Shown here piece by piece: positions 37,998 to 47,064 of a stretch of DNA of 64,000 nt. The notes under the pieces are model-generated. The model did no database searches. It saw nothing but the letters and a program-made list of their open reading frames with translations, and was not told where the DNA came from. The stretch's first letter is position 1. Every line of letters begins with the position of its first letter. Both the position numbers and the translations under genes were made by a program. Source of the stretch: Rubrivivax sp. (lineage in GTDB: Bacteria > Pseudomonadota > Gammaproteobacteria > Burkholderiales > Burkholderiaceae_C); contig JAIXRN010000043.1 in assembly GCA_027485165.1 (NCBI GenBank), positions 26,312-90,311 on the forward strand, in the 5' to 3' direction.

Positions 37998-38019
37998 GAA
38001 GGGGCTCGCGGGCCCCTTC
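37998..38019 (+). promoter_or_regulatory. Hairpin between boxB and boxA
   Basis: An 8-bp perfect stem (GAAGGGGC at 37998-38005, GCCCCTTC at 38012-38019) with a 6-base loop lies in the 67-base gap, just ahead of the boxA ribosome site. No T-run follows on the + strand. It could lower boxA expression relative to boxB or protect the boxCB message. Confidence 0.55.
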
Positions 38020-38039
38020 TTCACGAAGGAGACAAGCCC

Positions 38040-39332
38040 ATGGACATGTCCGAACTGGCCGACCCGGCGCTGCTGAAGCAGCATGTCATCGACCCCGAGA
38101 TCTGCATCCGCTGCAACACCTGCGAAGCCACCTGCCCGGTGGGTGCGGTGACGCACGACGACCGCAACTACGTGGTCGACCCGGACAAGTGCAACTTCTG
38201 CATGGCCTGCGTGCCACCCTGCCCCACCGGCAGCATCGACAACTGGCGGCTGGTGGCGCGCATCAAGGCCTACAGCGTGCAGGAACAGCTGGGCTGGGAC
38301 GAACTGCCCGCTGAACTGAGCGCTGAAGCGCTGGCCGCCGATGGCGTGACCGCCGAAGCGCTGGCAGCACCCGCCAGCGCGCCCGCACCGCAGGCCACGG
38401 GCGACGAAGCCTTCAGCAGCAGCGCCTACGGGGCAACGCTGCCGCCTTGGTCGGCCGCGCACCCGTACACCAACCTTTACGGCCCCAACAGCCGAAACCC
38501 TGCGGCCGAGAAGTCCATCACCGCCACAGTGGCCGGCAACGTGCGCGTCACCGATGTGGGCCACGACTACGACACCCACCACATCGTGCTGGACTTCGGC
38601 GCCATGCCATTCCCGCTGCTGGAAGGCCAGAGCATCGCCGTCGTGCCACCCGGCGTGGACGCGAACGGCCGCGCCCACCACCCGCGCCAGTACAGCATCG
38701 CCAGCCCGCGCAATGGCGAACGGCCCGGCTACAACAACGCCAGCCTCACGGTGAAGCGCGTGCTGGAAGACCACCAGGGCCGCCCGGTGCGCGGCGTGGC
38801 CAGCAACTACCTGTGCGACCTGAAGGTGGGCGACCCGGTGCAGGTCATCGGCCCCTTCGGCAGCAGCTTCCTGATGCCGAATCACCCGAAGAGCCACATC
38901 GTGATGATCTGCACCGGCACCGGCAGCGCGCCGATGCGGGCGATGACGGAATGGCGCAGGCGCTTGCGCAGCAGCGGCAAGTTCGAAGGCGGCAAGCTGA
39001 TGCTGTTCTTCGGCGCCCGCACCCAACAAGAGCTGCCCTACTTCGGCCCGCTGCAAAGCCTGCCCAAGGACTTCATCGACAGCCATTTCGCCTTCAGCCG
39101 CACGCCTGGCGCACCCAAGCGCTACGTGCAGGACCTGATGCGCGAACGCGCCGCCGACCTGGCGCCCTTGCTCACCGACCCGAACGCCTACTTCTTTGTG
39201 TGTGGCCTGAAGGCCATGGAAGAAGGGGTGGTGCTGGCCCTGCGCGACATCGCCCAAGGCGCCGGCATGGCCTGGGACACGATCGGCCCCGCGCTCAAGC
39301 GCGAAGGCCGCCTGCACCTGGAAACGTATTGA
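38040..39332 (+). CDS. boxA: Benzoyl-CoA epoxidase reductase BoxA
   Basis: 430 residues from ATG 38040, with an AAGGAG site 8 bases upstream. The N-terminus carries two 4Fe-4S clusters (Cys22, 25, 28, 32 and Cys51, 54, 57, 61). An Ala/Pro-rich linker leads to an FAD-binding ferredoxin-NADP reductase module with 'RQYSIAS' and the NADPH site '[10 protein letters not shown]'. BoxA passes electrons from NADPH to BoxB. The same frame extends 16 codons upstream through the hairpin, but that part is not family-like. Confidence 0.95.
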   Translation: MDMSELADPALLKQHVIDPEICIRCNTCEATCPVGAVTHDDRNYVVDPDKCNFCMACVPPCPTGSIDNWRLVARIKAYSVQEQLGWDELPAELSAEALAADGVTAEALAAPASAPAPQATGDEAFSSSAYGATLPPWSAAHPYTNLYGPNSRNPAAEKSITATVAGNVRVTDVGHDYDTHHIVLDFGAMPFPLLEGQSIAVVPPGVDANGRAHHPRQYSIASPRNGERPGYNNASLTVKRVLEDHQGRPVRGVASNYLCDLKVGDPVQVIGPFGSSFLMPNHPKSHIVMICTGTGSAPMRAMTEWRRRLRSSGKFEGGKLMLFFGARTQQELPYFGPLQSLPKDFIDSHFAFSRTPGAPKRYVQDLMRERAADLAPLLTDPNAYFFVCGLKAMEEGVVLALRDIAQGAGMAWDTIGPALKREGRLHLETY

Positions 39333-40120
39333 TGGCCACGCTGCGCATCCACACGCGCCGCCCCGGCGTGGCCCAGGTGGCGATGGCCCGGCCCGAGCTG
39401 TTCAACGCCTTCGACGAAGCCATGATCGGCGAGCTGGACGCCGCGTTCTCGCAGCTCATCGACGACCCTGCCGTGCGCGTGATCGTGTTGGCCGGCGAGG
39501 GCAAGCACTTCAGCGCCGGCGCCGACCTGCAGTGGATGCAGCGCGCCAGCAGCGCCACGCTCGACTGGAATCTGCAGGACGCGCGGCGCTTTGCGGCCAT
39601 GCTGGCGCGCATCGAGTCTTGCCCCAAGCCCACGCTGGCGCGGGTGCAGGGCGCCGCGCTCGGTGGCGGCGTGGGCCTGGCCTGTGCCTGCGACATCGCA
39701 GTCGCGGCACAAGGCGCCAGCTTCTCGGTCAGCGAGGCGAAGTTCGGCATCCTGCCCGCCGTCATCGGCCCCTACGTGACGAATGCGGTGGGCAAGCGGC
39801 AGGCGCGGCGCCTGGCGCTGACGACCGAACGCATCGGCGCCGACGAAGCTTTGGCCATCGGCCTGGTGCAGAAGCTGGTGGCTGTAGATGAACTGGACAG
39901 CGCAGTGGACGCGATGCTCGACGCCCTGCTGGCCGGCGGCCCGAAGGCGCAGCGCGAGATCAAGTCGCTGATGGCGCAGTTACCGGTGGGTCCGATCACG
40001 CCCGAGACCATCGACCTGACCGCCCGCACCATCGCCCGCGTGCGCGGCACCGAGGAAGCCCGCGAAGGCTTTGCGGCTTTCCTGGGCAAGCGCCCGCCGG
40101 CCTGGATTCCCCCCGCCTGA
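39332..40120 (+). CDS. Enoyl-CoA hydratase of the benzoate pathway (PaaF/LiuC-like)
   Basis: 262 residues from ATG 39332, which overlaps the boxA stop by one base. Crotonase fold: 'FSAGADLQWMQR', oxyanion 'GAALGGGVGLACACDIA' and catalytic Glu in 'SEAKFGILPAVIGPYV'. The GGGVG form and 'LPAVIGPYV' stretch resemble methylglutaconyl-CoA hydratase (LiuC). The setting between boxA and the two following genes points to hydration of 2,3-dehydroadipyl-CoA or isomerisation of the 3,4-isomer. The choice between these is open. Confidence 0.85.
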   Translation: MATLRIHTRRPGVAQVAMARPELFNAFDEAMIGELDAAFSQLIDDPAVRVIVLAGEGKHFSAGADLQWMQRASSATLDWNLQDARRFAAMLARIESCPKPTLARVQGAALGGGVGLACACDIAVAAQGASFSVSEAKFGILPAVIGPYVTNAVGKRQARRLALTTERIGADEALAIGLVQKLVAVDELDSAVDAMLDALLAGGPKAQREIKSLMAQLPVGPITPETIDLTARTIARVRGTEEAREGFAAFLGKRPPAWIPPA

Positions 40121-40156
40121 ACCACGCCTAAACCCCGCCTGAACCGACCTGCAACC

Positions 40157-41719
40157 ATGGCCCCCATGAACGAGAACGCACTGTCCGGCACGCCTGTCTT
40201 CGTCGTCGGCGCCGGCATCATGGGCGCCGGCATCGCGCAGGTGGCGGCGCAGGCCGGCCACCCCGTGCGCCTGTTCGACCTGCGCCCCGGCGCCGCCGCA
40301 GCGGCCCGGGCCCAGCTGGCAGACACCCTGGCCGGGCTGGTGGCCAAGGGCAAGCTGACGGCCGACGCTGCGCAGCAGACGCTGGCCCGCATCACGCCCG
40401 CCGACAGCGCCGCGCAGGCCGATGGCTGCAGCCTGGTGGTCGAGGCCATCGTCGAGCAGCTGGACGCCAAGCGCGCCCTGTTTGCCGAACTGGAAGCCAT
40501 CGTCGGCCCGCAGTGCGTGCTGGCCACCAACACCAGTTCGATCTCGGTCACGGCCATCGCGGCCGGCCTGCAGCATCCGGCCCGCGTGGTGGGCATGCAT
40601 TTCTTCAACCCGGTGCCGCGGATGTTGCTGGTGGAAGTGGTCAGCGGCCTGCAGACCGCGCCCGCCGTGGCCGCCGCCATCTTCAGCCTAGGCCAGGCCT
40701 GGGGCAAAGTGCCGGTGCATGCGAAGAGCACGCCCGGCTTCATCGTCAACCGCATCGCCCGGCCCTACTACGCCGAGGCCCTGGCCCTGCTGCAGGAACA
40801 GGCCGCCACGCCCGCGGTGTTGGACGCCTGCCTGCGCGGCGCCGGCTTCCGCATGGGGCCGTGTGAACTGATGGACCTGATCGGCCATGACACCAACTTC
40901 GCGGTGACGCGGTCGGTGTATGACGCCAACTTCCAGGACAAGCGCTACCTGCCCAGCAGCGTGCAGGCCGAAATGGTGGCCGGCGGCCTGCTGGGCCGCA
41001 AGAGCGGCCAGGGCTTCTACCGCTACACCGGCGGCAAGCCCGAAGCCGCTGCCCTGCCCGTGGCCGTGACCGAAGCCCCGGCCACGGCGCGCGAGGTGAC
41101 GGTGCACGGCAGCGGCCCGGTCGCCGACTTTCTGGAACAGGCCGCCACCGCCGCGCTGGCCGTGCAGGGCTGGGGCCCGGCGCGGCACCGCGACAGCGCC
41201 TGGACCGGCCTGCAGATCGACCGCCTGCGCCTGGTGCTGACCGACGGCCGTACCGCCACTGCACTGGCCGCCGAATGGGGCTTGCCCGCCGGCCAGCGCG
41301 ACGTGGCGGTGTTCGACCGCCCGGTGGCGCTGACGTCGGCCGCCACGTTGCCGCCGGGCACGGCTGTGGCGTATGCCGTGGCCCACGGCTGCAGCGAAGG
41401 CTGCCCCCAGCAGGCTGCGGCCTGGCTGGCCGCGCTGGGCTTCGCCCCGCTGCCGGTGGCCGACGCGCCGGGCCTGGTGGTGGCGCGCACCGTGGCCATG
41501 CTCATCAACGAAGCGGCCGACGCCGTGCAGCAGGGCGTGTGCACCGAAGCCGCGGCCGACGCCGCCATGACCCTGGGCGTGAACTACCCTGCCGGGCCCT
41601 TCGAACACCTGGGCCGCTGGAATGCCCGTGACGTGGCCCGCCTGCTGGACGCGCTGGATGCGCACTACCGCGGCGAACGCTACCGCGTCAGCCCCTGGCT
41701 GCGCCTGCGTGCCGCCTGA
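40157..41719 (+). CDS. paaH: 3-hydroxyadipyl-CoA dehydrogenase
   Basis: 520 residues. NAD-binding GAGIMGAGIA near the N-terminus, 'TNTSSISVTAIAAGL' and 'GMHFFNPVPRMLLVEVV', then two C-terminal 3-hydroxyacyl-CoA dehydrogenase domains ('STPGFIVNRIARPYYAEAL' and 'NYPAGPFEHLGRW'). The double-domain form of about 500 residues is typical of PaaH. It would oxidise 3-hydroxyadipyl-CoA to 3-oxoadipyl-CoA. ATG 40166 is an alternative start. Confidence 0.92.
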   Translation: MAPMNENALSGTPVFVVGAGIMGAGIAQVAAQAGHPVRLFDLRPGAAAAARAQLADTLAGLVAKGKLTADAAQQTLARITPADSAAQADGCSLVVEAIVEQLDAKRALFAELEAIVGPQCVLATNTSSISVTAIAAGLQHPARVVGMHFFNPVPRMLLVEVVSGLQTAPAVAAAIFSLGQAWGKVPVHAKSTPGFIVNRIARPYYAEALALLQEQAATPAVLDACLRGAGFRMGPCELMDLIGHDTNFAVTRSVYDANFQDKRYLPSSVQAEMVAGGLLGRKSGQGFYRYTGGKPEAAALPVAVTEAPATAREVTVHGSGPVADFLEQAATAALAVQGWGPARHRDSAWTGLQIDRLRLVLTDGRTATALAAEWGLPAGQRDVAVFDRPVALTSAATLPPGTAVAYAVAHGCSEGCPQQAAAWLAALGFAPLPVADAPGLVVARTVAMLINEAADAVQQGVCTEAAADAAMTLGVNYPAGPFEHLGRWNARDVARLLDALDAHYRGERYRVSPWLRLRAA

Positions 41720-41762
41720 ACCTGCTGCCTGCCCCTGCCGCCCAAACCGACACCAACCCCCG

Positions 41763-42977
41763 ATGCCCCACGCCTACATCTGCGACGCCATCCGCACCCC
41801 CTTCGGCCGCTACGGCGGCGCGCTATCGTCAATCCGCACCGACGATCTGGCCGCGCTGCCGCTGCGCGCGCTGATGGCGCGCAACCCGAAGCTCGACTGG
41901 GAAGCCGTCACCGACGTGCTGTACGGCTGCGCCAACCAGGCTGGTGAAGACAACCGCAACGTCGCGCGCATGGCGGCTTTGCTGGCCGGCCTGCCGCTGG
42001 GCGTGCCGGGCGGCACCCTCAACCGCCTGTGCGGCAGCGGGTTGGACGCGGTGGGCAGCGCCGCCCGCGCCATCCGCGCTGGCGAAGCTGAACTGATGAT
42101 CGCCGGCGGCGTGGAAAGCATGAGCCGCGCGCCCTTTGTCATGCCCAAGGCCAGCAGCGCCTTCAGCCGCGACAACGCCGTCTACGACACCACCATCGGC
42201 TGGCGCTTCGTCAACAAGCTGATGAAGGAACAGTACGGCGTCGATTCAATGCCCGAAACCGCCGAGAACGTGGCCCGGCAGTACGGCATCGAACGCGAAG
42301 CCCAGGACCGCATGGCCCTGCGTTCGCAGCAGCGCGCGGTGGCAGCGCAGCAGGCCGGCTTCTTCGACGCCGAGATCGCGCCTGTCAGCCTGCCGCAGAA
42401 GAAGGGCGACCCGGTGGTCGTGGCGCGCGACGAGCATCCGCGCGAAACCAGTCTGGAAGCGCTGGCGAAGCTCAAGCCCATCGTGCATGCCGAAGGCAGC
42501 GTGACGGCCGGCAACGCCAGCGGCGTGAACGACGGCGCCTGCGCGCTCATCCTGGCCAGCGAAGCCGCAGCCGCGCGCCACGGCCTGGTGCCGCGGGCGC
42601 GCGTGCTGGGCATGGCCACGGCGGGCGTGGCGCCGCGCATCATGGGCATGGGCCCGGCGCCGGCCACGCGCAAGCTGCTGGCGCAGACCGGGCTCGCGCT
42701 GGCGCAGCTGGACGTGATCGAGCTGAACGAAGCCTTTGCCGCGCAGGGGCTGGCCGTGCTGCGCGACCTGGGCCTGGCCGACGACGACCCGCGCGTCAAC
42801 CCCAACGGCGGCGCCATCGCCCTGGGCCACCCGCTGGGCGCCAGTGGCGCGCGGCTCGTCACCACAGCAGTGAACCAGCTGCAACGCATGAAGCACGGCC
42901 AGGGCGGCCGCTACGCGCTGTGCACCATGTGCATCGGCGTCGGGCAGGGCATTGCCCTGCTGCTGGAACGCGTCTGA
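41763..42977 (+). CDS. paaJ: 3-oxoadipyl-CoA thiolase
   Basis: 404 residues from ATG 41763, matching the 400-401 residues of PaaJ/PcaF; 'AYICDAIRTPFGRYGGAL' is the family N-terminus. Catalytic residues are the Cys of 'NRLCGSGLDA', the His of 'GHPLGASGAR' and the Cys of 'CTMCIGVGQG'. It splits 3-oxoadipyl-CoA to succinyl-CoA and acetyl-CoA, the end of the pathway. Confidence 0.94.
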   Translation: MPHAYICDAIRTPFGRYGGALSSIRTDDLAALPLRALMARNPKLDWEAVTDVLYGCANQAGEDNRNVARMAALLAGLPLGVPGGTLNRLCGSGLDAVGSAARAIRAGEAELMIAGGVESMSRAPFVMPKASSAFSRDNAVYDTTIGWRFVNKLMKEQYGVDSMPETAENVARQYGIEREAQDRMALRSQQRAVAAQQAGFFDAEIAPVSLPQKKGDPVVVARDEHPRETSLEALAKLKPIVHAEGSVTAGNASGVNDGACALILASEAAAARHGLVPRARVLGMATAGVAPRIMGMGPAPATRKLLAQTGLALAQLDVIELNEAFAAQGLAVLRDLGLADDDPRVNPNGGAIALGHPLGASGARLVTTAVNQLQRMKHGQGGRYALCTMCIGVGQGIALLLERV

Positions 42978-43023
42978 ACGCCCGGTAGCGGGGCCTGCTG
43001 GCGGGGGCACAATCCCGCCTCGC

Positions 43024-43983
43024 ATGCACAACCGCACCCTTCGCCTCTGGGCCTGCGGCCTGGCCTTGACGCTGGGCCTGTCGGGCTGCGCCACACGCTC
43101 GGCCAACATCGCCCCGGCAATGGCCGACCCAGCCGACTTCGTGCTGTGGCCATGCGACCGCATCGACGAAGAGCTGGACAAGGTGCAGTTGCGCGCCGCC
43201 GACGTGGCCTATTCGGTTGACGAACGTGCCGGCAACAACATCCTGGCGCTGAGCGTGGGCGTGACGCTGTTCTGGCCAGCCCTGCTGGCGATGCGGCCCG
43301 AAGGCCCCGAAGCCCAGGAACTGGCGCGGCTGCGCGGCCGCGACGGCGCGCTGCGCACGGCTGCGGCGCGCCAGGGCTGCCCCAACCCGGACACCGTGGT
43401 ACCGCCGGAACGCCTGGCGGGCTTTCCGCTGGCGGTGGGCGAACGCATGGTGTTCGAAGAGCGCCCCAGCCCGCGCCAGGCGGCGCAGGAATGGGTGCTG
43501 GAACTGGTGCAGCTGCGCCGCGCCGAGGCCGACTTCTTGCTGCAGCCGCCCAGCGGCCGCGGTGGGCCCTGGCAGCAGGACCGCAGCGGCAACATCATCA
43601 GCGCACCGGCCGGCAGCCTGCAGTGGCCGCGGTTGCTGCGCAGCGGCCTGGAACTGGGCCAGGTGCTGGCTGGCGACCTGCAGGTCAGCGGCGACGCGCA
43701 GGAACGCGCCCGCCTGCGCGGCCAGGTGGTGGCCGTAGGCCCCCAGCAGGTGGGGGGCCGGCGCTTCGACGCAGCGGTGATCGAACTCTTCGGCGACGCC
43801 ACGCGCGGGCGTTCCTACACCTCGGTCAGCGGGGCGATGGTGGTCGACCGGGCCAGCGGCTTGCTGCTGCGGCTGGACCTGCGCAGCAGCAATCCGGCGT
43901 TTTCGCTGCAGCGCCGGCTGGTGCGGGTTGAGCGGGTGGAAAGGGTCGAGCGGGTGGAAACCACCGTGCCGCGCAGCCCTTGA
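43024..43983 (+). CDS. Predicted outer-membrane lipoprotein of unknown function
   Basis: 319 residues from ATG 43024. A lipoprotein signal peptide ends in the lipobox LSGC (residues ~17-21). The mature part has an early region with one hydrophobic stretch ('ALSVGVTLFWPALLAM') and a C-terminal half rich in beta-strand-like alternation. It ends in a tandem 'RVERVERVE' tail from a short in-frame repeat (about 43924-43960). I do not recognise a named family. It starts 47 bases after the thiolase gene but shows no functional link to it. Confidence 0.75.
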   Translation: MHNRTLRLWACGLALTLGLSGCATRSANIAPAMADPADFVLWPCDRIDEELDKVQLRAADVAYSVDERAGNNILALSVGVTLFWPALLAMRPEGPEAQELARLRGRDGALRTAAARQGCPNPDTVVPPERLAGFPLAVGERMVFEERPSPRQAAQEWVLELVQLRRAEADFLLQPPSGRGGPWQQDRSGNIISAPAGSLQWPRLLRSGLELGQVLAGDLQVSGDAQERARLRGQVVAVGPQQVGGRRFDAAVIELFGDATRGRSYTSVSGAMVVDRASGLLLRLDLRSSNPAFSLQRRLVRVERVERVERVETTVPRSP

Positions 43984-44076
43984 AGCGGGCGCACAGATCT
44001 TTACGCGCCCCGCACATCGCCGATACCCCGCGCCGACAAGATGCCTTCATCGACCACTGCTAACCAAGGCCCTGTC

Positions 44077-44637
44077 ATGAAGAACACGCTCTCCGCTTTG
44101 CACCTCTCCCGTCTTCCCGCCTTGGGCAACCCTCTGCGCCACCCCCTGCGCCTGCTGGCCGCCACCGCGCTGCTGGCCCTGAGCGCCGGTGCACTGCAGG
44201 TGGCCCACGCCGCCCCGGGCGGCCCTGGCGACCATGCCGGCCACAGCTGGGCGATGGGCAGCCCGCGCCACCTGGAACGCCTGCTGGACAGCGTGGACGC
44301 CACGGCCGAGCAGCGCGCGCAGATTCGCCAGATCCTGGCCACAGCCCGTGAAGCCGGCCGCGCCCAGCACGACCAGGGGCGCAGCCTGCGCGAACAGGCG
44401 GCCACCCTGTTCGCCCAGCCCACGGTGGACGCGCGCGCTGCTGAAGCCCTGCGCCAGCAGATGCTGGCCCAGCACGACCAGGCCAGCAAGCGCCAGCTGC
44501 AGACCATGCTGGACATCAGCCGCGTGCTGACGCCCGAGCAGCGCCAGAAAATGGCCGAACGCATGAAGCAGCGCCGCGCGATGATGGAACGCCACCGCGG
44601 TGAACGCGAAGGCATGGAAGGCCAGCGCCAGCGCTGA
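44077..44637 (+). CDS. Spy/CpxP-family periplasmic protein
   Basis: 186 residues from ATG 44077. A signal peptide ends near 'VAHAAPGG' (residue ~46). The mature protein is helical, with 'VDATAEQRAQIRQI' and 'LTPEQRQKMAERMKQ', both forms of the LTxxQ motif of Spy/CpxP chaperones. It lies directly upstream of an OmpR-type regulator and kinase, the same functional grouping as CpxP-CpxRA. Role in sensing or buffering periplasmic protein stress is inferred. Confidence 0.85.
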   Translation: MKNTLSALHLSRLPALGNPLRHPLRLLAATALLALSAGALQVAHAAPGGPGDHAGHSWAMGSPRHLERLLDSVDATAEQRAQIRQILATAREAGRAQHDQGRSLREQAATLFAQPTVDARAAEALRQQMLAQHDQASKRQLQTMLDISRVLTPEQRQKMAERMKQRRAMMERHRGEREGMEGQRQR

Positions 44638-44662
44638 GCCCCCGCACCCCGCCCAGGAAGCC

Positions 44663-45397
44663 GTGAGCAGCCGCATTCTTCTGATCGACGACGACACCCG
44701 CCTGACCGACATGGTGGGTGACTACCTGCGCCGCAACGGCCTGGAAGTCGACACCGCGGGCAGCCTGGCGCAGGGGCGCGACCGGCTGCGCAGCACGGCT
44801 TACGACGCGCTGCTGTTGGACCTGATGCTGCCCGACGGCGACGGACTGGACATGACGCGCGAACTGCGTGCCAACCCGCGCACGCGCCGCTTGCCCCTGC
44901 TGATGCTGACGGCGCGCGGCGAACCCACGGACCGCATCGTGGGGCTGGAAATCGGTGCCGACGACTATCTGCCCAAGCCCTTCGAGCCCCGCGAGCTGCT
45001 GGCGCGCGTGAAGGCCTTGCTGCGCCGCGCAGCGCCTGAACAGCAGGCCGACGACCTGCTGCAGTTCGGTCGCCTGGAAATCGACCTGGGCGCGCGCCAG
45101 GCGCGGCTGGACGGCACGCCCTGCGACCTGACCAGCCACCAATTCGAACTGCTCACCGTGCTGGCCCAGAGCCCCGGCCGGGTGCTGTCGCGCGACCAGA
45201 TCATGGACGCGCTGAAGGGCCACCCGCTGGAGGCCTTCGACCGCAGCATCGACGTGCACATCTCGCGCATCCGCGCCGTGATCGAAGACGACCCGAAGGC
45301 CCCGCGGCGCGTGCTCACCGTACGCGGCGCGGGCTACGTGTTCGCGCGCAAGCAGGACGCAGCCGACAGCAGCCAGGACCACGGCAGCCCCGACTGA
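44663..45397 (+). CDS. OmpR-family response regulator (CpxR-like)
   Basis: 244 residues from GTG 44663, chosen because an AGGAAG site lies just upstream and 'SRILLIDDDTRL' begins at once. The receiver domain has the acidic pair in 'IDDD', the phospho-acceptor Asp in 'LLLDLMLPDGDGL' and the switch Lys in 'LPKPF'. The C-terminal winged helix includes 'LTSHQFELLTVLAQSPGRVLSR' across two elements and 'GAGYVFA'. It regulates transcription with the kinase that follows. Confidence 0.92.
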   Translation: MSSRILLIDDDTRLTDMVGDYLRRNGLEVDTAGSLAQGRDRLRSTAYDALLLDLMLPDGDGLDMTRELRANPRTRRLPLLMLTARGEPTDRIVGLEIGADDYLPKPFEPRELLARVKALLRRAAPEQQADDLLQFGRLEIDLGARQARLDGTPCDLTSHQFELLTVLAQSPGRVLSRDQIMDALKGHPLEAFDRSIDVHISRIRAVIEDDPKAPRRVLTVRGAGYVFARKQDAADSSQDHGSPD

Positions 45398-45406
45398 AGC
45401 CCCGGC

Positions 45407-46864
45407 ATGCGTTCGCTCTACCTGCGCATCTACCTGACGGTGGTGCTGGCCCTGGCGCTGTTTGCCGGCGTCTCGGGCTGGATGGTGCAGCGCCATCTGG
45501 GCGAACAGCGCGCGCAGGCCGAAGTGCTGCTGCGCGACCGCATGTCGGCCTGGGGCGACCTGCTGCAGCGTTCGCTGCCGCCGCCGGAAGCGCCAGCCGA
45601 AGAACAGAAACAGGCGCTGAACGACTGGTCGCAGCGCCTGCGCGTGCCAATGGCACTGGACAACGCAGCGGGGGTTCGCCTGGCGGCCAGCGATGCCTTC
45701 CTGCGCCGTGAGCTCGACAACCCGGCCGCCAGTGGCCGGCTGATGGCCATCAAGCTGGACGACGGGCGCACGCTGTGGGTCACGCGCCCGGGTGCGCTGC
45801 GCGCCGCGCGGGGCATGGGCATCGACGGCCTGCCGCGAGGCCCTGGGGGGTCGGTCGGGCCTGGCGGCCCCGGCGGCATGATGCCGCCCGCGCCCGACCT
45901 GCGCGTGCCCTGGTTCGGCATCCGCGCCCTGCCCGACGGCCTGGGGCTGGCGGCCTTGCTCGTTGTGCTGTTCATGGCCGTGGCCGCAGGCGCTTACCCA
46001 GTGGTGCGGCGGCTGACGCGGCGGCTGGAAGCGCTGAAGCAGGGCGTGGAAGCCTTCGGTGCCGGCGCCCTGCACCGGCGCGTGGCCGAAGACGGCGGCG
46101 ACGAGGTCGCGGCCGTGGGCGCCAGCTTCAACCGCGCGGCCGGCCGCATCGAAGCGCTGCTGCGTTCGCACCAAAGCCTGCTGGCCAACGCCAGCCACGA
46201 ACTGCGCAGCCCGCTGGCGCGGCTGAAGATGGCCGTGTCGCTGATGGAAGACGCCAGCGGCCCGCAGCGCGGTGCGCTGCGGCGCGAGATCGACACCAAC
46301 ATCGCCGAGCTCGACGCCCTGGTCGAAGAAGTGCTGCTGGCCAGCCGGCTGGACGGCGCGGCCCTGCCGCAGGCGCAGGAAGACGTGCTCCTGCTGGCCG
46401 TGGTGGCCGAAGAAGCCGCGCGCGTGGGCGCCATGGTGGTGGCCGACCCCGCCGGGGGCGCCAGCGTCAACCCTTTGGTCCGCGGCGAAGAACGGCTGCT
46501 GCGCCGCGCCGTGCGCAACCTGCTGGAAAACGCCCGTCGCTATGGCGGCCAGGACATCCAGGTGACCGTGGCGCAGCAGCCAGCCGTGGGTGGCAGCGTC
46601 GCCAGCCCGGGCATGGGCGTGTGCGTGCGCGTGTGCGACCGCGGCCCCGGCGTGCCCGAGGCCTACCGCGAACGCATCTTCGAAGCCTTCTTCCGCCTGC
46701 CAGGGGCCACCGAACGCGATGGCGGCGTGGGCCTGGGCCTGGCCCTGGTGCGGCAGATCGCCAGCCGCCACGGCGGCAGCGTGCGCTGCCTGCCGCGCGA
46801 AGGCGGGGGCAGCTGCTTTGAGCTGCAGCTGCCGCTGGCAGCCGCCGGCGCTGCCGCAGCGTAG
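45407..46864 (+). CDS. Sensor histidine kinase (CpxA-like)
   Basis: 485 residues. N-terminal membrane helix (~5-27), a periplasmic domain with a Gly/Pro-rich segment (~145-165), a second helix (~180-200) and HAMP follow in order. The phospho-acceptor His is in 'NASHELRSPLARL', the N box in 'RNLLENARRYG', and G boxes in 'DRGPGVPE' and 'GVGLGLALV'. It starts 9 bases after the response regulator. The Ala tail ends in low complexity. The 200 bases after it (46865-47064) hold no gene I can support. Confidence 0.92.
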   Translation: MRSLYLRIYLTVVLALALFAGVSGWMVQRHLGEQRAQAEVLLRDRMSAWGDLLQRSLPPPEAPAEEQKQALNDWSQRLRVPMALDNAAGVRLAASDAFLRRELDNPAASGRLMAIKLDDGRTLWVTRPGALRAARGMGIDGLPRGPGGSVGPGGPGGMMPPAPDLRVPWFGIRALPDGLGLAALLVVLFMAVAAGAYPVVRRLTRRLEALKQGVEAFGAGALHRRVAEDGGDEVAAVGASFNRAAGRIEALLRSHQSLLANASHELRSPLARLKMAVSLMEDASGPQRGALRREIDTNIAELDALVEEVLLASRLDGAALPQAQEDVLLLAVVAEEAARVGAMVVADPAGGASVNPLVRGEERLLRRAVRNLLENARRYGGQDIQVTVAQQPAVGGSVASPGMGVCVRVCDRGPGVPEAYRERIFEAFFRLPGATERDGGVGLGLALVRQIASRHGGSVRCLPREGGGSCFELQLPLAAAGAAAA

Positions 46865-47064
46865 GCCTGGCCGCCGCAGCCTGGGCACCCCCCTAGGCCA
46901 CCGGGCCTGCGACACGGCCTCGTCCCCCCGCGTACGGATGGCCTGCCGGGCCCCAGCGCCCAGCATCGGGGCGAGCGCCTGCAGTGTCAGGGCAGGCTTG
47001 GTGGCCATCACCGGGTACTGCGGCTCAGCAAGCCCCACCCACCCCTGAACCTGGAAAGACCATC

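Noticed and set aside
44516..47038. Minus-strand open frame of 840 codons across the two-component genes
   Set aside because: It is antisense to three clearly recognisable genes and has only low-complexity His/Gln/Ala composition.
46865..47064. Small gene or regulatory RNA between the kinase and the haloperoxidase
   Set aside because: No start with a ribosome site, no promoter-terminator pair and no stable conserved-looking hairpin could be identified.
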